In this document: piece after piece, positions 8,241 through 16,615 of the stretch | Numbering within the stretch: position 1 is the stretch's first letter | How the letters are laid out: each line of letters opens with the position of its first letter | Assembly (NCBI GenBank): GCA_964437215.1 | Contig: CAYTFZ010000017.1 | Location: forward strand, 1-34,388 | Direction of reading: 5' to 3' | Length of the DNA stretch: 34,388 nucleotides | Origin: JAAYAN01 sp964437215 | GTDB taxonomy: Bacteria; Bacteroidota; Ignavibacteria; Ignavibacteriales; Melioribacteraceae | Position numbers and translations under genes: made by a program | The notes under the pieces: model-generated | Database searches by the model: none | What the model was told of the DNA's origin: nothing | What the model saw: the letters and a program-made list of their open reading frames with translations, nothing else

Positions 8241-8942
8241 CTATTTTATATTATCGATAATTTGAAATAATTTATTACACTTAAATTCAACAAAAATCCA
8301 ATCTGTTGCAGATTTCATATCGCGGGCTTCAATTTCTTTTGATATTTCGGTAATTTCAGGGTATCCTATTGTCCCTCCGGCGCCTTTAAACTCGTGAATT
8401 ATCATTTTTAATGATTCTTCATTCTTTGTTTTTATTGCCTGCTGAATAGTTTTCTTTTTTGCAGGATATGTATTAAGAAAAAAAGTTACAAGTTTTGACT
8501 GTATTCCTGCTGTTTCATCTTTGGAGTTTGTAATTATAGCAGCTGCAGGTTTTTTATCCTTTTCATCAATCAATTCTTCAACATATTTCAATATTACACT
8601 TTTCTGCAAAGGTTTCGAAATTACTTTGTCGGCTCCGGCTTCAATTGCCGCCAATACATTGGGACGCGCAGTATTTGCGCTTATTACAACAGTTGGAATA
8701 TCCTGAATATCTTTTAGGACTTTTTTAACCTGAAGCATTTTTATGCCGTCGAAATTCGGCATCATCAAATCAAGAAATATTATATCAGGTTTTTCTTCAG
8801 CAGCCTTCTGAATTCCCTCCAAACCATCGGAGCAAGTTATTACTTCGTAACTGTTGCTGCCGAATATTTCCTTGAAAAGATTTAAAATAACGTCAGAATC
8901 ATCAACTACCAGAATTTTAATTTTTCTGCTGGTCTTTATCAC
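8241..8942 (-). CDS. Receiver-Hpt phosphorelay protein
   Basis: A fused signalling protein of 233 residues. Residues 8-125 form a receiver with D14/D15, phospho-acceptor D58 (IIFLDLMMPNFDG) and K110 (ISKPL). Residues about 140-233 form an Hpt domain with the phospho-accepting H183 in IIHEFKGAGGTIG. Such proteins relay phosphate between kinases and other receivers. The start is GTG at 8942, overlapping the csrA stop by 26 bases; no ATG is available before the receiver core. The gene lies between csrA and motA, so it is made with the motility genes. Its partners are unknown; the PAS kinase and the other receivers in this window are candidates. Confidence 0.88.
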   Translation of the reverse strand: MIKTSRKIKILVVDDSDVILNLFKEIFGSNSYEVITCSDGLEGIQKAAEEKPDIIFLDLMMPNFDGIKMLQVKKVLKDIQDIPTVVISANTARPNVLAAIEAGADKVISKPLQKSVILKYVEELIDEKDKKPAAAIITNSKDETAGIQSKLVTFFLNTYPAKKKTIQQAIKTKNEESLKMIIHEFKGAGGTIGYPEITEISKEIEARDMKSATDWIFVEFKCNKLFQIIDNIK

Positions 8943-9189
8943 TTGAATCTGTTTTTATTTTATTAACATTCAATTTTGAAATATCCGGTATTTCACCCAA
9001 AGAAATTTTCTGCGATGCTTCAACAATCTGCTCCTTTACCTTTTGGTAAACTTCCTCACGCATAACCTTTACTTCTGTTGGAGCTTCTATGCCAAGCTTC
9101 ACCTGATTTTCGGATATAGTAACAATTTTAATAACAATATCCGACCCGATTCTGATTTTTTCGTTTTCTCTTCTTGATAGTACAAGCAT
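8917..9189 (-). CDS. csrA: Carbon storage/translation regulator CsrA
   Basis: Small RNA-binding protein that blocks ribosome access at GGA-containing leaders. From the ATG at 9189 it has 90 residues: a typical core MLVLSRRENEKIRIG and the RNA-contact residue R44 in VMREEVYQKV. A charged tail of about 30 residues follows, longer than in E. coli CsrA. An upstream start at 9252 would overlap fliW and add residues the family lacks, so it is not used. It lies 13 bases after fliW. In Bacillus, FliW binds CsrA through its C-terminal part and releases it when flagellin is scarce; the pairing here suggests the same switch. Confidence 0.95.
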   Translation of the reverse strand: MLVLSRRENEKIRIGSDIVIKIVTISENQVKLGIEAPTEVKVMREEVYQKVKEQIVEASQKISLGEIPDISKLNVNKIKTDSSDKDQQKN

Positions 9190-9202
9190 ATTTTTTCTTT
9201 TT

Positions 9203-9586
9203 TTAGTTTTCAACAAAAAGTGCATAATTAATAACAAACTTCTCGTTATCAATTACTTTTTGAAATCCGATTTTTTCTTCCTGATTAATATAAACAGGCG
9301 CTTTTAAATTAATATTAATTTTGGAAGGTTCCTTGTCTAATTTTACAATTCCGAAAGCCTCTGCGTTTTTTTCCTGAGGATAATCCTTATCTAAAACTCT
9401 CAGCGGAAAAAGAGGAAAAACAATTTCAGGCATTTCCAAAGAAGTCAACCAGAAAAATATGCCATTTTCCTCTGTTAACAAAACATATTTTTTAAGATTT
9501 TCGAAACCGAGAATACCTTCCTTAAAGTTGATAATCAATTTATCATCAACTTCAATTTCACCGAATTGTTTTGTTGTTATGTTCAT
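9203..9586 (-). CDS. fliW: Flagellar assembly factor FliW
   Basis: Antagonist of CsrA that also binds flagellin, coupling filament secretion to flagellin translation. The 127-residue length is close to the family norm. The N-terminal run GEIEVDDKLIINFKEGILGF and the later SLEMPEIVFPL are typical FliW features. It is placed directly before csrA, its known partner, and after a stator pair. No signal peptide is present; it is cytoplasmic. The flagellin gene it should sense is not in this window. Confidence 0.95.
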   Translation of the reverse strand: MNITTKQFGEIEVDDKLIINFKEGILGFENLKKYVLLTEENGIFFWLTSLEMPEIVFPLFPLRVLDKDYPQEKNAEAFGIVKLDKEPSKININLKAPVYINQEEKIGFQKVIDNEKFVINYALFVEN

Positions 9587-9598
9587 AGCTCACTTTTT

Positions 9599-10270
9599 TT
9601 ATTTGTTTAAAATTACGATATCTACTCTTCTGTTCAAAGCTTTTCCTTCATCTGTATCGTTTGTTGAAATAGGTTTATAGGAAGAATAACCTACAATAGA
9701 AACTTTTTCCGGATTAACTTCCTGAACTGCCATCAGATAATATGCCGTATTTGTTGCGCGTGCAACAGAAAGATGCCAGTTGGACGCATACTGTCCGCCT
9801 AAAACAGGAACATTGTCTGTGTGTCCTTCAATCCTTATATCGTTTGGCAAAGTTTTAATTATTTCTGCTAAACTTGCTAAAACTTTCTGCGAATTAGCTC
9901 CTAAATCAGCTTTGCCCGATTGAAATAAAATATCATCCAGAATTCTTATAGTAACTCCTCTTTCATTTTCGATAAGTTTAACTTTTTCACCGTAATTCTG
10001 ATGCTCAATAACGTTTTGCAATCTTTCCTGCAAATTTTTCTGCGGATCGATAATAGTAATGTTATCTTTCTCAGGAATTTTTATTTTTTGATTTGCAGCC
10101 TTATTAAAATCAGCATTCCCGAAAGTATTTCCCATCGCTGAAATCATTTTTTCGTATTTCTGTATATCGATATTTGAGATTGCATAAAGTATTATAAACA
10201 ACCCCAGCAAAAGAGTTATCAAATCGGCATAAGTAAGAATATACCTGTCGGCATTTTCCACCTCAGGCAA
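9599..10270 (-). CDS. motB: Second flagellar stator MotB-like protein
   Basis: MotB-family protein with a membrane helix containing the ion-binding Asp in the run YADLITLLLGLFIILYA, followed by an OmpA-like peptidoglycan-binding domain (IEGHTDNVPV, then NRRVDIVI). The helix sequence is closer to the MotB/MotS type of Bacillus than to the E. coli type at 6580. The start is uncertain. An ATG at 10426 would give 275 residues but overlap the preceding motA by 145 bases, through a well-conserved MotA tail. TTG at 10270 or GTG at 10261, just past the motA stop, give 223 or 220 residues and the usual short cytoplasmic N terminus. Which ion it uses cannot be read from the sequence with confidence. 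Confidence 0.88.
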   Translation of the reverse strand: MPEVENADRYILTYADLITLLLGLFIILYAISNIDIQKYEKMISAMGNTFGNADFNKAANQKIKIPEKDNITIIDPQKNLQERLQNVIEHQNYGEKVKLIENERGVTIRILDDILFQSGKADLGANSQKVLASLAEIIKTLPNDIRIEGHTDNVPVLGGQYASNWHLSVARATNTAYYLMAVQEVNPEKVSIVGYSSYKPISTNDTDEGKALNRRVDIVILNK

Positions 10271-10281
10271 TTCTTCGCTGG

Positions 10282-11064
10282 TTATCTTTTTAGAAGTTCT
10301 TTTTGTTCGCTTTCGGGCAGTAAGCTGATTAGCCTCGATCGTATCACCGAAGGAATCTCTCCGCTCTGCAAGGCCAAAACTCCCTCCAAGGTAACTTCCA
10401 TCATCTGTTTTTCTTCTAAGTGGCATTGTTTTAATTTATCTGCTACTGGCAACCAAAACAAATTTGCGCTTAAAACACCCCATAAGGTTGCAATAAAAGC
10501 AGATGCTATATTATGAATTAAAATATCAGGGTTACTCCCTGCATTTGCTAAAGTCATTATTAAAGCCATAACCGTTCCCAAAATTCCCATAGTAGGGGCA
10601 TATCCGCCCATTTTTTGAAAAATTGAGATGTTAGAATTATGCCTGTCCTGTAGTGCTTTCATTCCCGCATAAGCAATATTTTCAAGCGATTCGGGGTCGG
10701 TTCCGTCAAGAACAAATCTTATCATTCTCTGAGGAAATCCGTGTTCAAGCTTATGAATATCCTTTTCAATTGCTAAAAGACCATCCTTTCTTCCCTTTGC
10801 AGCTATCTGCACCATAACAGAAATTATCCGATGAATGTCATATTTTCTTGGGAAATATGCCAGCTTTATAAGTAAAAATATTCTCTTAAAGTTTTCCCAT
10901 CCGAAACTTATAATTGCAGCAGCAAAAGTTCCACCAAAAACTACAAGCAAAGGGGGAATAAGAAAAAGCGCCGAAACAGAACCGCCTTCAAGCAGATATG
11001 CTCCGAAAATAGATACAATTCCAAGCAGCAAACCATATACCGCACCATGATTTTTTTGCATCAT
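10282..11064 (-). CDS. motA: Second flagellar stator MotA-like protein
   Basis: A 260-residue MotA-family subunit with four membrane helices (about 8-26, 33-51, 152-172, 182-205). The torque-loop residues are R92 and E100 (GRKDGLLAIEKDI) and the channel proline is P157 in GGYAPTMGILGTVMAL. The tail LEGVLALQSGEIPSVI is typical of the shorter PomA/MotP-like branch. It overlaps the flgL stop by four bases and is followed by its MotB partner. Together with the 7365-8216 motA this gives two stator sets, a setup known in bacteria that switch ion source or load response. Confidence 0.93.
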   Translation of the reverse strand: MMQKNHGAVYGLLLGIVSIFGAYLLEGGSVSALFLIPPLLVVFGGTFAAAIISFGWENFKRIFLLIKLAYFPRKYDIHRIISVMVQIAAKGRKDGLLAIEKDIHKLEHGFPQRMIRFVLDGTDPESLENIAYAGMKALQDRHNSNISIFQKMGGYAPTMGILGTVMALIMTLANAGSNPDILIHNIASAFIATLWGVLSANLFWLPVADKLKQCHLEEKQMMEVTLEGVLALQSGEIPSVIRSRLISLLPESEQKELLKR

Positions 11065-12308
11065 AAGTAATCCAGAAGCGATTTAGGCAAAATCATTGAA
11101 GAAATTTTATACGATAATTCCAGATTGTACTGTTCATTCTGAAGCGAAACAAGCGCTGCTGCCATATCAACATCTTTTTCTTTAGATAAAAGTTCGCGTG
11201 TCTGGATATCACTGTTTTGAAGCATCAGCTGAGTATTTTCAAGTCTGTTTTGTATGCTGCCTGCTTCCGACATTTGATTTAGAAGATGCGAATTAAAATT
11301 TTCCACAATGGCTATTTGATTGGAATTCGGTTTTATTCCGTTATTCAATTGCTCTTTGATAGATATAAGCGTATTAAAAATATCTGCCTTCTGATTTTGC
11401 AGATAAGTTAAGTTTGTTGCTGAGGCTGCTTCAGTCATATTACTCAGGTCAATTCTTAAATCCAATTTATTTGCCGGGACCGTAATTCCTATTAAAGAAG
11501 GATTTGCCCCGTCAATAGTACTAAGTTTTCCTGTTGCCGGATCAAATGAAATCTGATTGCTGCCGTTTGTAATTGTTACAGAAGATGAATCGACTACCGA
11601 ATAATCGAAAGTATAATCGTTTGCAGCTGTTTTTGTATAGTTAAAATTTAATGTATATTCGTTTCCATCGGCATCCAAAACAGTTGTTGAACCCGATTGA
11701 ACACTTCCCACTGCCGAGCCAGAATCGAGATTTCCATTTTGCTGTGTAATTGCCGAAAAAAGCTCGTTGCCCTGAATATTTATTTTTTGGCTTATGGTAT
11801 CGGATATTTTTATTTTATGAATTCCGCTTATATCAGAAGCTTTTACTTCAACAGCTGTGTTAGTGGAATTATATCCGAAAGGTTTCTGCGAAAAATCTGT
11901 TCCGCCGAATAAATATTGTCCGTCAAATTCCGAATTCGCGCTGTCCAGCAAAGCTGCAATCGCTCTATCTACATTTTGAGCATATATATCAAGATTTTCA
12001 TTTTCCAGCGGATTGTTCATTAATGTAAAATCAGACCTGAGTTTTTCAATTTCGGATTGCATTGTTTCCATTGCGCTTATTGTTCTTCCAATCAGCGGAA
12101 GCCCGCTGTCGATATTTTTCGAGTAAACAGAAAGACTTTCTACCTGATTGCTCAAACGCATAACACGTGCAGAGCCGATAGGAGAATCGGATGGTTTATT
12201 AATTTTGCTTTGAGTTGTTATTTGTTTTTGATAAAAGCCAACTTTTTCTTGAGTTTTTTGCATATTTATCAAATACGAAAGCTGCAATGATCTTTGTGTT
12301 ACTCGCAT
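11061..12308 (-). CDS. flgL: Hook-filament junction protein FlgL
   Basis: Flagellin-like junction protein that sits between FlgK and the filament. The 415-residue protein has the typical N-terminal helix (MRVTQRSLQLSYLINMQ, then INKPSDSPIGSARVMRL) and a C-terminal helix (AALVSLQNEQYNLELSYKIS) that form the coiled D0/D1 core. A Ser/Thr-rich middle region (about 130-290) carries the outer domain. It has no signal peptide because it is exported by the flagellar type III system. It follows flgK by two bases, the usual order. It overlaps the next motA by four bases. Confidence 0.95.
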   Translation of the reverse strand: MRVTQRSLQLSYLINMQKTQEKVGFYQKQITTQSKINKPSDSPIGSARVMRLSNQVESLSVYSKNIDSGLPLIGRTISAMETMQSEIEKLRSDFTLMNNPLENENLDIYAQNVDRAIAALLDSANSEFDGQYLFGGTDFSQKPFGYNSTNTAVEVKASDISGIHKIKISDTISQKINIQGNELFSAITQQNGNLDSGSAVGSVQSGSTTVLDADGNEYTLNFNYTKTAANDYTFDYSVVDSSSVTITNGSNQISFDPATGKLSTIDGANPSLIGITVPANKLDLRIDLSNMTEAASATNLTYLQNQKADIFNTLISIKEQLNNGIKPNSNQIAIVENFNSHLLNQMSEAGSIQNRLENTQLMLQNSDIQTRELLSKEKDVDMAAALVSLQNEQYNLELSYKISSMILPKSLLDYL

Positions 12309-12310
12309 AA

Positions 12311-13669
12311 TTAAACCATATTTAGTAAAGTTTGTAATAAATCATCGGCAATAGAAATTAATTTTGCAGAGGCATCATATGAACGCTGGAATTTTATTAT
12401 ATCCATCATTTCTTCGTCGATAGAAACCCCCGAATACTCGGACTGCTGCTGTTCAAGCTGCTGAAGCACCAGCTCATTTGCTGAGGCTTTCTGGTCGTTC
12501 ATTACTTTTTCGTTGGCTACACTGCTTACAAAATCGGAGTAATTTTCGGAAATTGTTAATCCGTTCAGCATTTTGGTACTTTTCAACTCAGCCAGTCGTA
12601 ATGCTAAATCTCCGTTACCTGATGTGCCGTCTGAGGAAACAGCAATTCTGTTAGGATCATTAAGAATTTCGGAATTAATTTCCAAAACCCCATTGCTGTA
12701 ATTCGAAAAAAAGTTTATTCCTGTTGCCTGTGGATTTGTGTTCGAATATCCAGTGGAATGAATTGAATTCACATTATCAAATATCTGCTGCGAAACTAAA
12801 TCAAGTTTGCTTAAATAATCGGGTATCAGCTTATTATATGAATTTGTTATGGCAAAAAGTTCACCCCCGTTCACCTTAACTTTCGCATTTCCGTCTTCCG
12901 AAAGGATTGTAAGTTTACCGTTTTCTACTGAAGATTGAAACTTTGTAGCGTACATTCTGTCAACGGCAAAAACACCTCCAACTGAAACACTTGCCATATT
13001 TTTATCGTCGTAGCTTACATTAACATTTACAAGTTTACTAAGATTTTGCAGGGCTTCGTTTCTTTTATCAAGAAGATCGAATCCTCCATTCCCTTTAATG
13101 TTGGCATCGTATATCTGTTTATTTAATTCCTGGATTTCTCTAAGATATGAATTTATATCGTCAACCATACTTTGTGCATCAAGTTTTTGGTCATTCCTAA
13201 CTAAATCAAGTCCTTCGTAAAGTGTTTTTATTTTAGAAGACATCTGTTCGGCCGATTGAATAACATTTGTTCGCAAAGGAGTTGAGGCAGGATTAACAGC
13301 AAGTTCTTCCCATGCATTAAAAAAATCGTTTATCAATCCCGAAAGCCCTAATTCAGTCGGCTCCGAAAATAAAGATTCAATATGTGATAATATTTGAGAT
13401 TGTTTGTCTGCTGACGAAAAAGCCTGATTATACTTAATTGTCTGGGCATCATTTATCTGATCGCGAACGCGCTGAATATCTTCTATCTTAACGCCCAATC
13501 CTACCGAAATCCCGACACGGCTGTCCGGCGGAAGAGCACCAAGAACAACTCTCTGCCGCGAGAAATATGGATTGTTCGCATTGGCTATATTATTCGAAGT
13601 TACCTCAAGCGCTTTTTGATAAGTGGATAAACTTCGGCGCGATATTTCAAATAATCCGCTGATTGCCAT
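12311..13669 (-). CDS. flgK: Hook-filament junction protein FlgK
   Basis: First hook-associated protein, joining hook to filament. The N terminus (MAISGLFEISRRSLSTYQKALEV...) has the rod/hook family segment TSNNIANANNPYFSRQRV. The C terminus has the matching helix ending IIKFQRSYDASAKLISIADDLL. At 452 residues it is shorter than the E. coli protein (about 550), lacking part of the variable middle domains, which is common in other phyla. It follows flgN, its chaperone, with no gap and precedes flgL. Confidence 0.95.
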   Translation of the reverse strand: MAISGLFEISRRSLSTYQKALEVTSNNIANANNPYFSRQRVVLGALPPDSRVGISVGLGVKIEDIQRVRDQINDAQTIKYNQAFSSADKQSQILSHIESLFSEPTELGLSGLINDFFNAWEELAVNPASTPLRTNVIQSAEQMSSKIKTLYEGLDLVRNDQKLDAQSMVDDINSYLREIQELNKQIYDANIKGNGGFDLLDKRNEALQNLSKLVNVNVSYDDKNMASVSVGGVFAVDRMYATKFQSSVENGKLTILSEDGNAKVKVNGGELFAITNSYNKLIPDYLSKLDLVSQQIFDNVNSIHSTGYSNTNPQATGINFFSNYSNGVLEINSEILNDPNRIAVSSDGTSGNGDLALRLAELKSTKMLNGLTISENYSDFVSSVANEKVMNDQKASANELVLQQLEQQQSEYSGVSIDEEMMDIIKFQRSYDASAKLISIADDLLQTLLNMV

Positions 13670-14125
13670 TTAAATTTTCCTGTCGACCATCGACTTTTTA
13701 TTTGTGCTTTTTAAAATATTTATTGTCTGGCTTATAAAACTTTTTGCCTGTTCAATTAAATACAGATTTTTATAATTCTGATCGGCAATTGCTCTCGAAT
13801 ATTTTCCTATTACTTCTTTTGCCGATTCAATAAATTTAACATCTTCTTTTGCCAGGCTGCCATCTAAATGTTTAAGCAATACATCCAGTTTGGGCTGTTT
13901 TTCATCAATACTCATTTTTGCGTAAATGTTTTCAATCAAACTCAGTCTTTTCTTCTCTTCTTCATTTATCGCAAATAGAAGTTTCTCTTCATTTTGAAGA
14001 CATTCGGATAATAAGTTGTTGTTTCTTCCGATTAAAGCTTTTTGCTTGTTTTCGGTAATTTCATACAGATTTCGCAAATTCTGTATCTGTTTTTCGAGCG
14101 ATTTTTTTAATAAATCTATTTCCAT
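13670..14125 (-). CDS. flgN: Flagellar export chaperone FlgN
   Basis: A 151-residue, almost all-helical protein with heptad-like spacing and no signal peptide, matching the FlgN chaperone family in size and shape. FlgN binds the C termini of FlgK and FlgL and delivers them to the export gate. Direct sequence motifs in this family are weak, so the call rests on length, helical character and its place immediately before flgK (adjacent coordinates) and after flgJ. Confidence 0.8.
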   Translation of the reverse strand: MEIDLLKKSLEKQIQNLRNLYEITENKQKALIGRNNNLLSECLQNEEKLLFAINEEEKKRLSLIENIYAKMSIDEKQPKLDVLLKHLDGSLAKEDVKFIESAKEVIGKYSRAIADQNYKNLYLIEQAKSFISQTINILKSTNKKSMVDRKI

Positions 14126-14126
14126 A

Positions 14127-14924
14127 TCAGCTTTCCAAATTATTTAAATAACCTAATACTCTGTTAATATATTTTTTTGTTTCATCAAAAGGCGGAATTC
14201 CGTTGTATTTTTCAACATTTCCCGGTCCTGCATTATATGCTGCTAAAGCAAGGTTCATGTTGCCATTATATTGTCGAAGCATTTTAGCAAAATATTTAGT
14301 TCCTCCCATAATGTTCTCGCGGGGATTCATCGAATCTGATACCCCCATTTCTTTGGCAGTGGGATCCATAAGCTGCATAAGTCCTTTTGCTTTTGCTTTA
14401 GAAACAGCTCTTTCATTTGCTGCAGATTCAGTAAGAATTATTGATTTGATGACATTCTGATGAATTCCGTATTTCTCGGAGGCTTCTAAAATTATATCTT
14501 CATATTTTTCTAATCTTTTCATTGTGTTGTTTGTAGGTTGAACCGACGGTACATCCTTTAAATCCGAAGGCATTTGACCTTTTAATTTTTCACCTTTCAG
14601 TTTTAATATATCGTCAATACTTTCACCGGTCAGTTTTCTGTATATCATTTCGGATATTCCCAGACTTTTCGATTCAGTCATATAAGAAGCCAATTCACCT
14701 TCGAATACAGTATCCAAAACATCTCCTCCGAAGTTTTCGCTTCCAAACAAACCTTCCGTTGAGCTTGTCATGCTTTTTAGCATCATTTGCGCCAGCATAC
14801 TTTCAAATTCTTTGGATGCTTTCGCTAATTTCTGTTTTTCGGCATCCGAATAATTTTTGTGTATTTCGGGTGTCGAATTAAAGTGCTTTAAGCTGTCAGT
14901 TGTTTTTAATGATATATTTTCCAT
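14127..14924 (-). CDS. flgJ: FlgJ: rod-assembly protein fused to a lytic transglycosylase
   Basis: Residues about 25-100 match the FlgJ rod-binding domain (KASKEFESMLAQMMLKSM, then GGDVLDTVFEGELA). Residues 140-265 form an SLT-type lytic transglycosylase with catalytic E166 (IILTESAAN), GLMQL (181-185) and AYNAGP (229-234). The enzyme opens peptidoglycan for the growing rod. In E. coli FlgJ the partner domain is instead a glucosaminidase, so this is the alternative fusion also known in other phyla. There is no signal peptide; export by the flagellar system is expected. It follows flgI with one base between. Confidence 0.93.
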   Translation of the reverse strand: MENISLKTTDSLKHFNSTPEIHKNYSDAEKQKLAKASKEFESMLAQMMLKSMTSSTEGLFGSENFGGDVLDTVFEGELASYMTESKSLGISEMIYRKLTGESIDDILKLKGEKLKGQMPSDLKDVPSVQPTNNTMKRLEKYEDIILEASEKYGIHQNVIKSIILTESAANERAVSKAKAKGLMQLMDPTAKEMGVSDSMNPRENIMGGTKYFAKMLRQYNGNMNLALAAYNAGPGNVEKYNGIPPFDETKKYINRVLGYLNNLES

Positions 14925-14925
14925 A

Positions 14926-16020
14926 TCAAATTATCACTAACTCGCCGGTTAGCGCTCCTGCTTCTTTTAATGCTTGAAATATTGCAATAATGTCTCTGGG
15001 ACTTACTTTTAATGAATTCAATGCTGCTGCAACTTCCTGAACGTTGCTGGCTCCTTCAATACTTACAGTGTTATTTCCTTCTTCCTGAACATCGGGAACA
15101 AGGTTATTAAAAACTTGTGTCTGTCCCTGACTGAAAGCATTTGGCTGAGAAATAATAGGATATGACCTGATGTTTATATTTAATCCGCCATGAGAAATAG
15201 ATACCGGAAGGATTTTTACATTATTTCCAGCAACTACAGTTCCTGTTCTTTCATTCAGTACTACTTTGGCAATTGCGTCACGCTCAATCTGTATTGTTTC
15301 CACAGCTGCTAAGAAAGCCGGAAGATTTGTCTGCTGATCAGAAGGGACATTAAGTTTAATTTCCGATCCGCCTAATGTTTGGGCAGTGCCGTCGCCGAAT
15401 TGTGCATTAACTGCTATCGAAATATTATTTGCCGTTGTAAAATCGGGATCTTTTAATAAAATGCTCAAATTCTGCATATCAATCTGTGCATTGGAAAATT
15501 CTGTTTCAACCAAACCGCCGCCGGGTATTCTTCCGGTAAGTGCATGATTTCTTGCAAATCTTCCTCCGGAACTTGTGCTTATATCATAGCCTCCTACTGA
15601 AATTGCCCCTTGCGAAAAACCATGAACATTTCCGTTTTTTGCCGACAGGGGAGTTAAAAGAAGCGTTCCGCCCATAAGACTTGTTGCATCGCCCATTGCC
15701 GAAACCATTACATCAAATTCGCTTCCGGGTTTCAGTAGATTATCTACTTTTGCTGTAACCATTACTGCCGCAACGTTGCGTGTTCTGAGGTTTGTTTCGG
15801 GTACTGTAATTCCGAAACGCTTAAGCATGCTTGTTACAGACTGCACTGTAAAACTTGAACGATAGCTGTCTCCCGTTCCGCCAAGTCCTACAACCAAGCC
15901 GTAACCGATAAGCTGTTCGCTGTTCACTCCCTTGAAATAAGCAACATCTTTAATACGCTGGGCATTTATAATGCCTGCAAAAAGTATTACAACAAATGCA
16001 AATCTTAAATAAGTTTTCAT
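14926..16020 (-). CDS. flgI: Flagellar P-ring protein FlgI
   Basis: Periplasmic ring protein around the rod. It has a clear signal peptide (MKTYLRFAFVVILFAGIINAQ) and the family opening RIKDVAYFKGVNSEQLIGYGLVVGL... just after it. At 364 residues it has normal length. The start is placed at ATG 16020, nine bases inside a longer GTG-start version (16029), because AGGTGG lies at good spacing before it. The C-terminal region shows the typical NNTVSIEGASNVQEVAAALN run. It sits between flgH and flgJ, a conserved order, and implies an outer-membrane cell plan. Confidence 0.96.
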   Translation of the reverse strand: MKTYLRFAFVVILFAGIINAQRIKDVAYFKGVNSEQLIGYGLVVGLGGTGDSYRSSFTVQSVTSMLKRFGITVPETNLRTRNVAAVMVTAKVDNLLKPGSEFDVMVSAMGDATSLMGGTLLLTPLSAKNGNVHGFSQGAISVGGYDISTSSGGRFARNHALTGRIPGGGLVETEFSNAQIDMQNLSILLKDPDFTTANNISIAVNAQFGDGTAQTLGGSEIKLNVPSDQQTNLPAFLAAVETIQIERDAIAKVVLNERTGTVVAGNNVKILPVSISHGGLNINIRSYPIISQPNAFSQGQTQVFNNLVPDVQEEGNNTVSIEGASNVQEVAAALNSLKVSPRDIIAIFQALKEAGALTGELVII

Positions 16021-16029
16021 ACCATCCAC

Positions 16030-16602
16030 CTAAAATAACCAGTGAAATAATTTTGTAAGCCAGCCGGGACTCTGATTGCGGTCTATCATTCCGCTTCCTT
16101 CGAATGTTATTTCGGCATCGGAAATATTATATGAATATACTGTATTATCCGATTGTATATCTATGCTGCGGATTACACCGCTTATTAAAACTGTTTGTTC
16201 TTCGCCATTAATTGAAATTTTTCTGCTGCCGTGGATTTTAAGATTACCATTTGAATAAACCGAATCGATTGTTGCGCTTATTTTTGTACTAACCGATCCG
16301 GCAGACTTTGTTGATCCGCTTCCCTCAAAATCATTTTGCGAACTCATCCCGAAATCCACCGACGGAATCATTGCCTCTCCGTCCATCGAACCATCGGCTC
16401 CCAGACCAATATTGCTTGATCTCCCTGTCTGTGTGGCTGCCTGGTTTGTAGCCTGCGAAGATTCCATTACAATTATTGTAACAGCATCACCCACTCTGTT
16501 AGCCTTATAATCGGAAAACAATGAACTGAAAGCATTCTGCCTCATATCCTGCGCGGCAATTGCTCCGGAAAATATCACGATTATCAACAATATATTTTTC
16601 AT
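16030..16602 (-). CDS. flgH: Flagellar L-ring protein FlgH
   Basis: Outer-membrane ring protein. The 190-residue protein has a signal peptide (MKNILLIIVIFSGAIAA, likely cut before QDM). The family core includes RVGDAVTIIVMESSQATNQA and the C-terminal run GSRKISINGEEQTVLISGVIR. Canonical FlgH is a lipoprotein; here the signal ends in an ordinary peptidase I site and the protein has no cysteine at all, so it cannot be lipidated. It follows flgA and precedes flgI, the usual neighbours. Confidence 0.92.
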   Translation of the reverse strand: MKNILLIIVIFSGAIAAQDMRQNAFSSLFSDYKANRVGDAVTIIVMESSQATNQAATQTGRSSNIGLGADGSMDGEAMIPSVDFGMSSQNDFEGSGSTKSAGSVSTKISATIDSVYSNGNLKIHGSRKISINGEEQTVLISGVIRSIDIQSDNTVYSYNISDAEITFEGSGMIDRNQSPGWLTKLFHWLF

Positions 16603-16615
16603 AATAAACCTGCTT

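Noticed and set aside
8248..8257. TTATCGATAA before motA as a sigma-28 -10
   Set aside because: It lacks the GC of GCCGATAA and has no -35 match at 11 bases. It lies inside the end of the receiver-Hpt gene.
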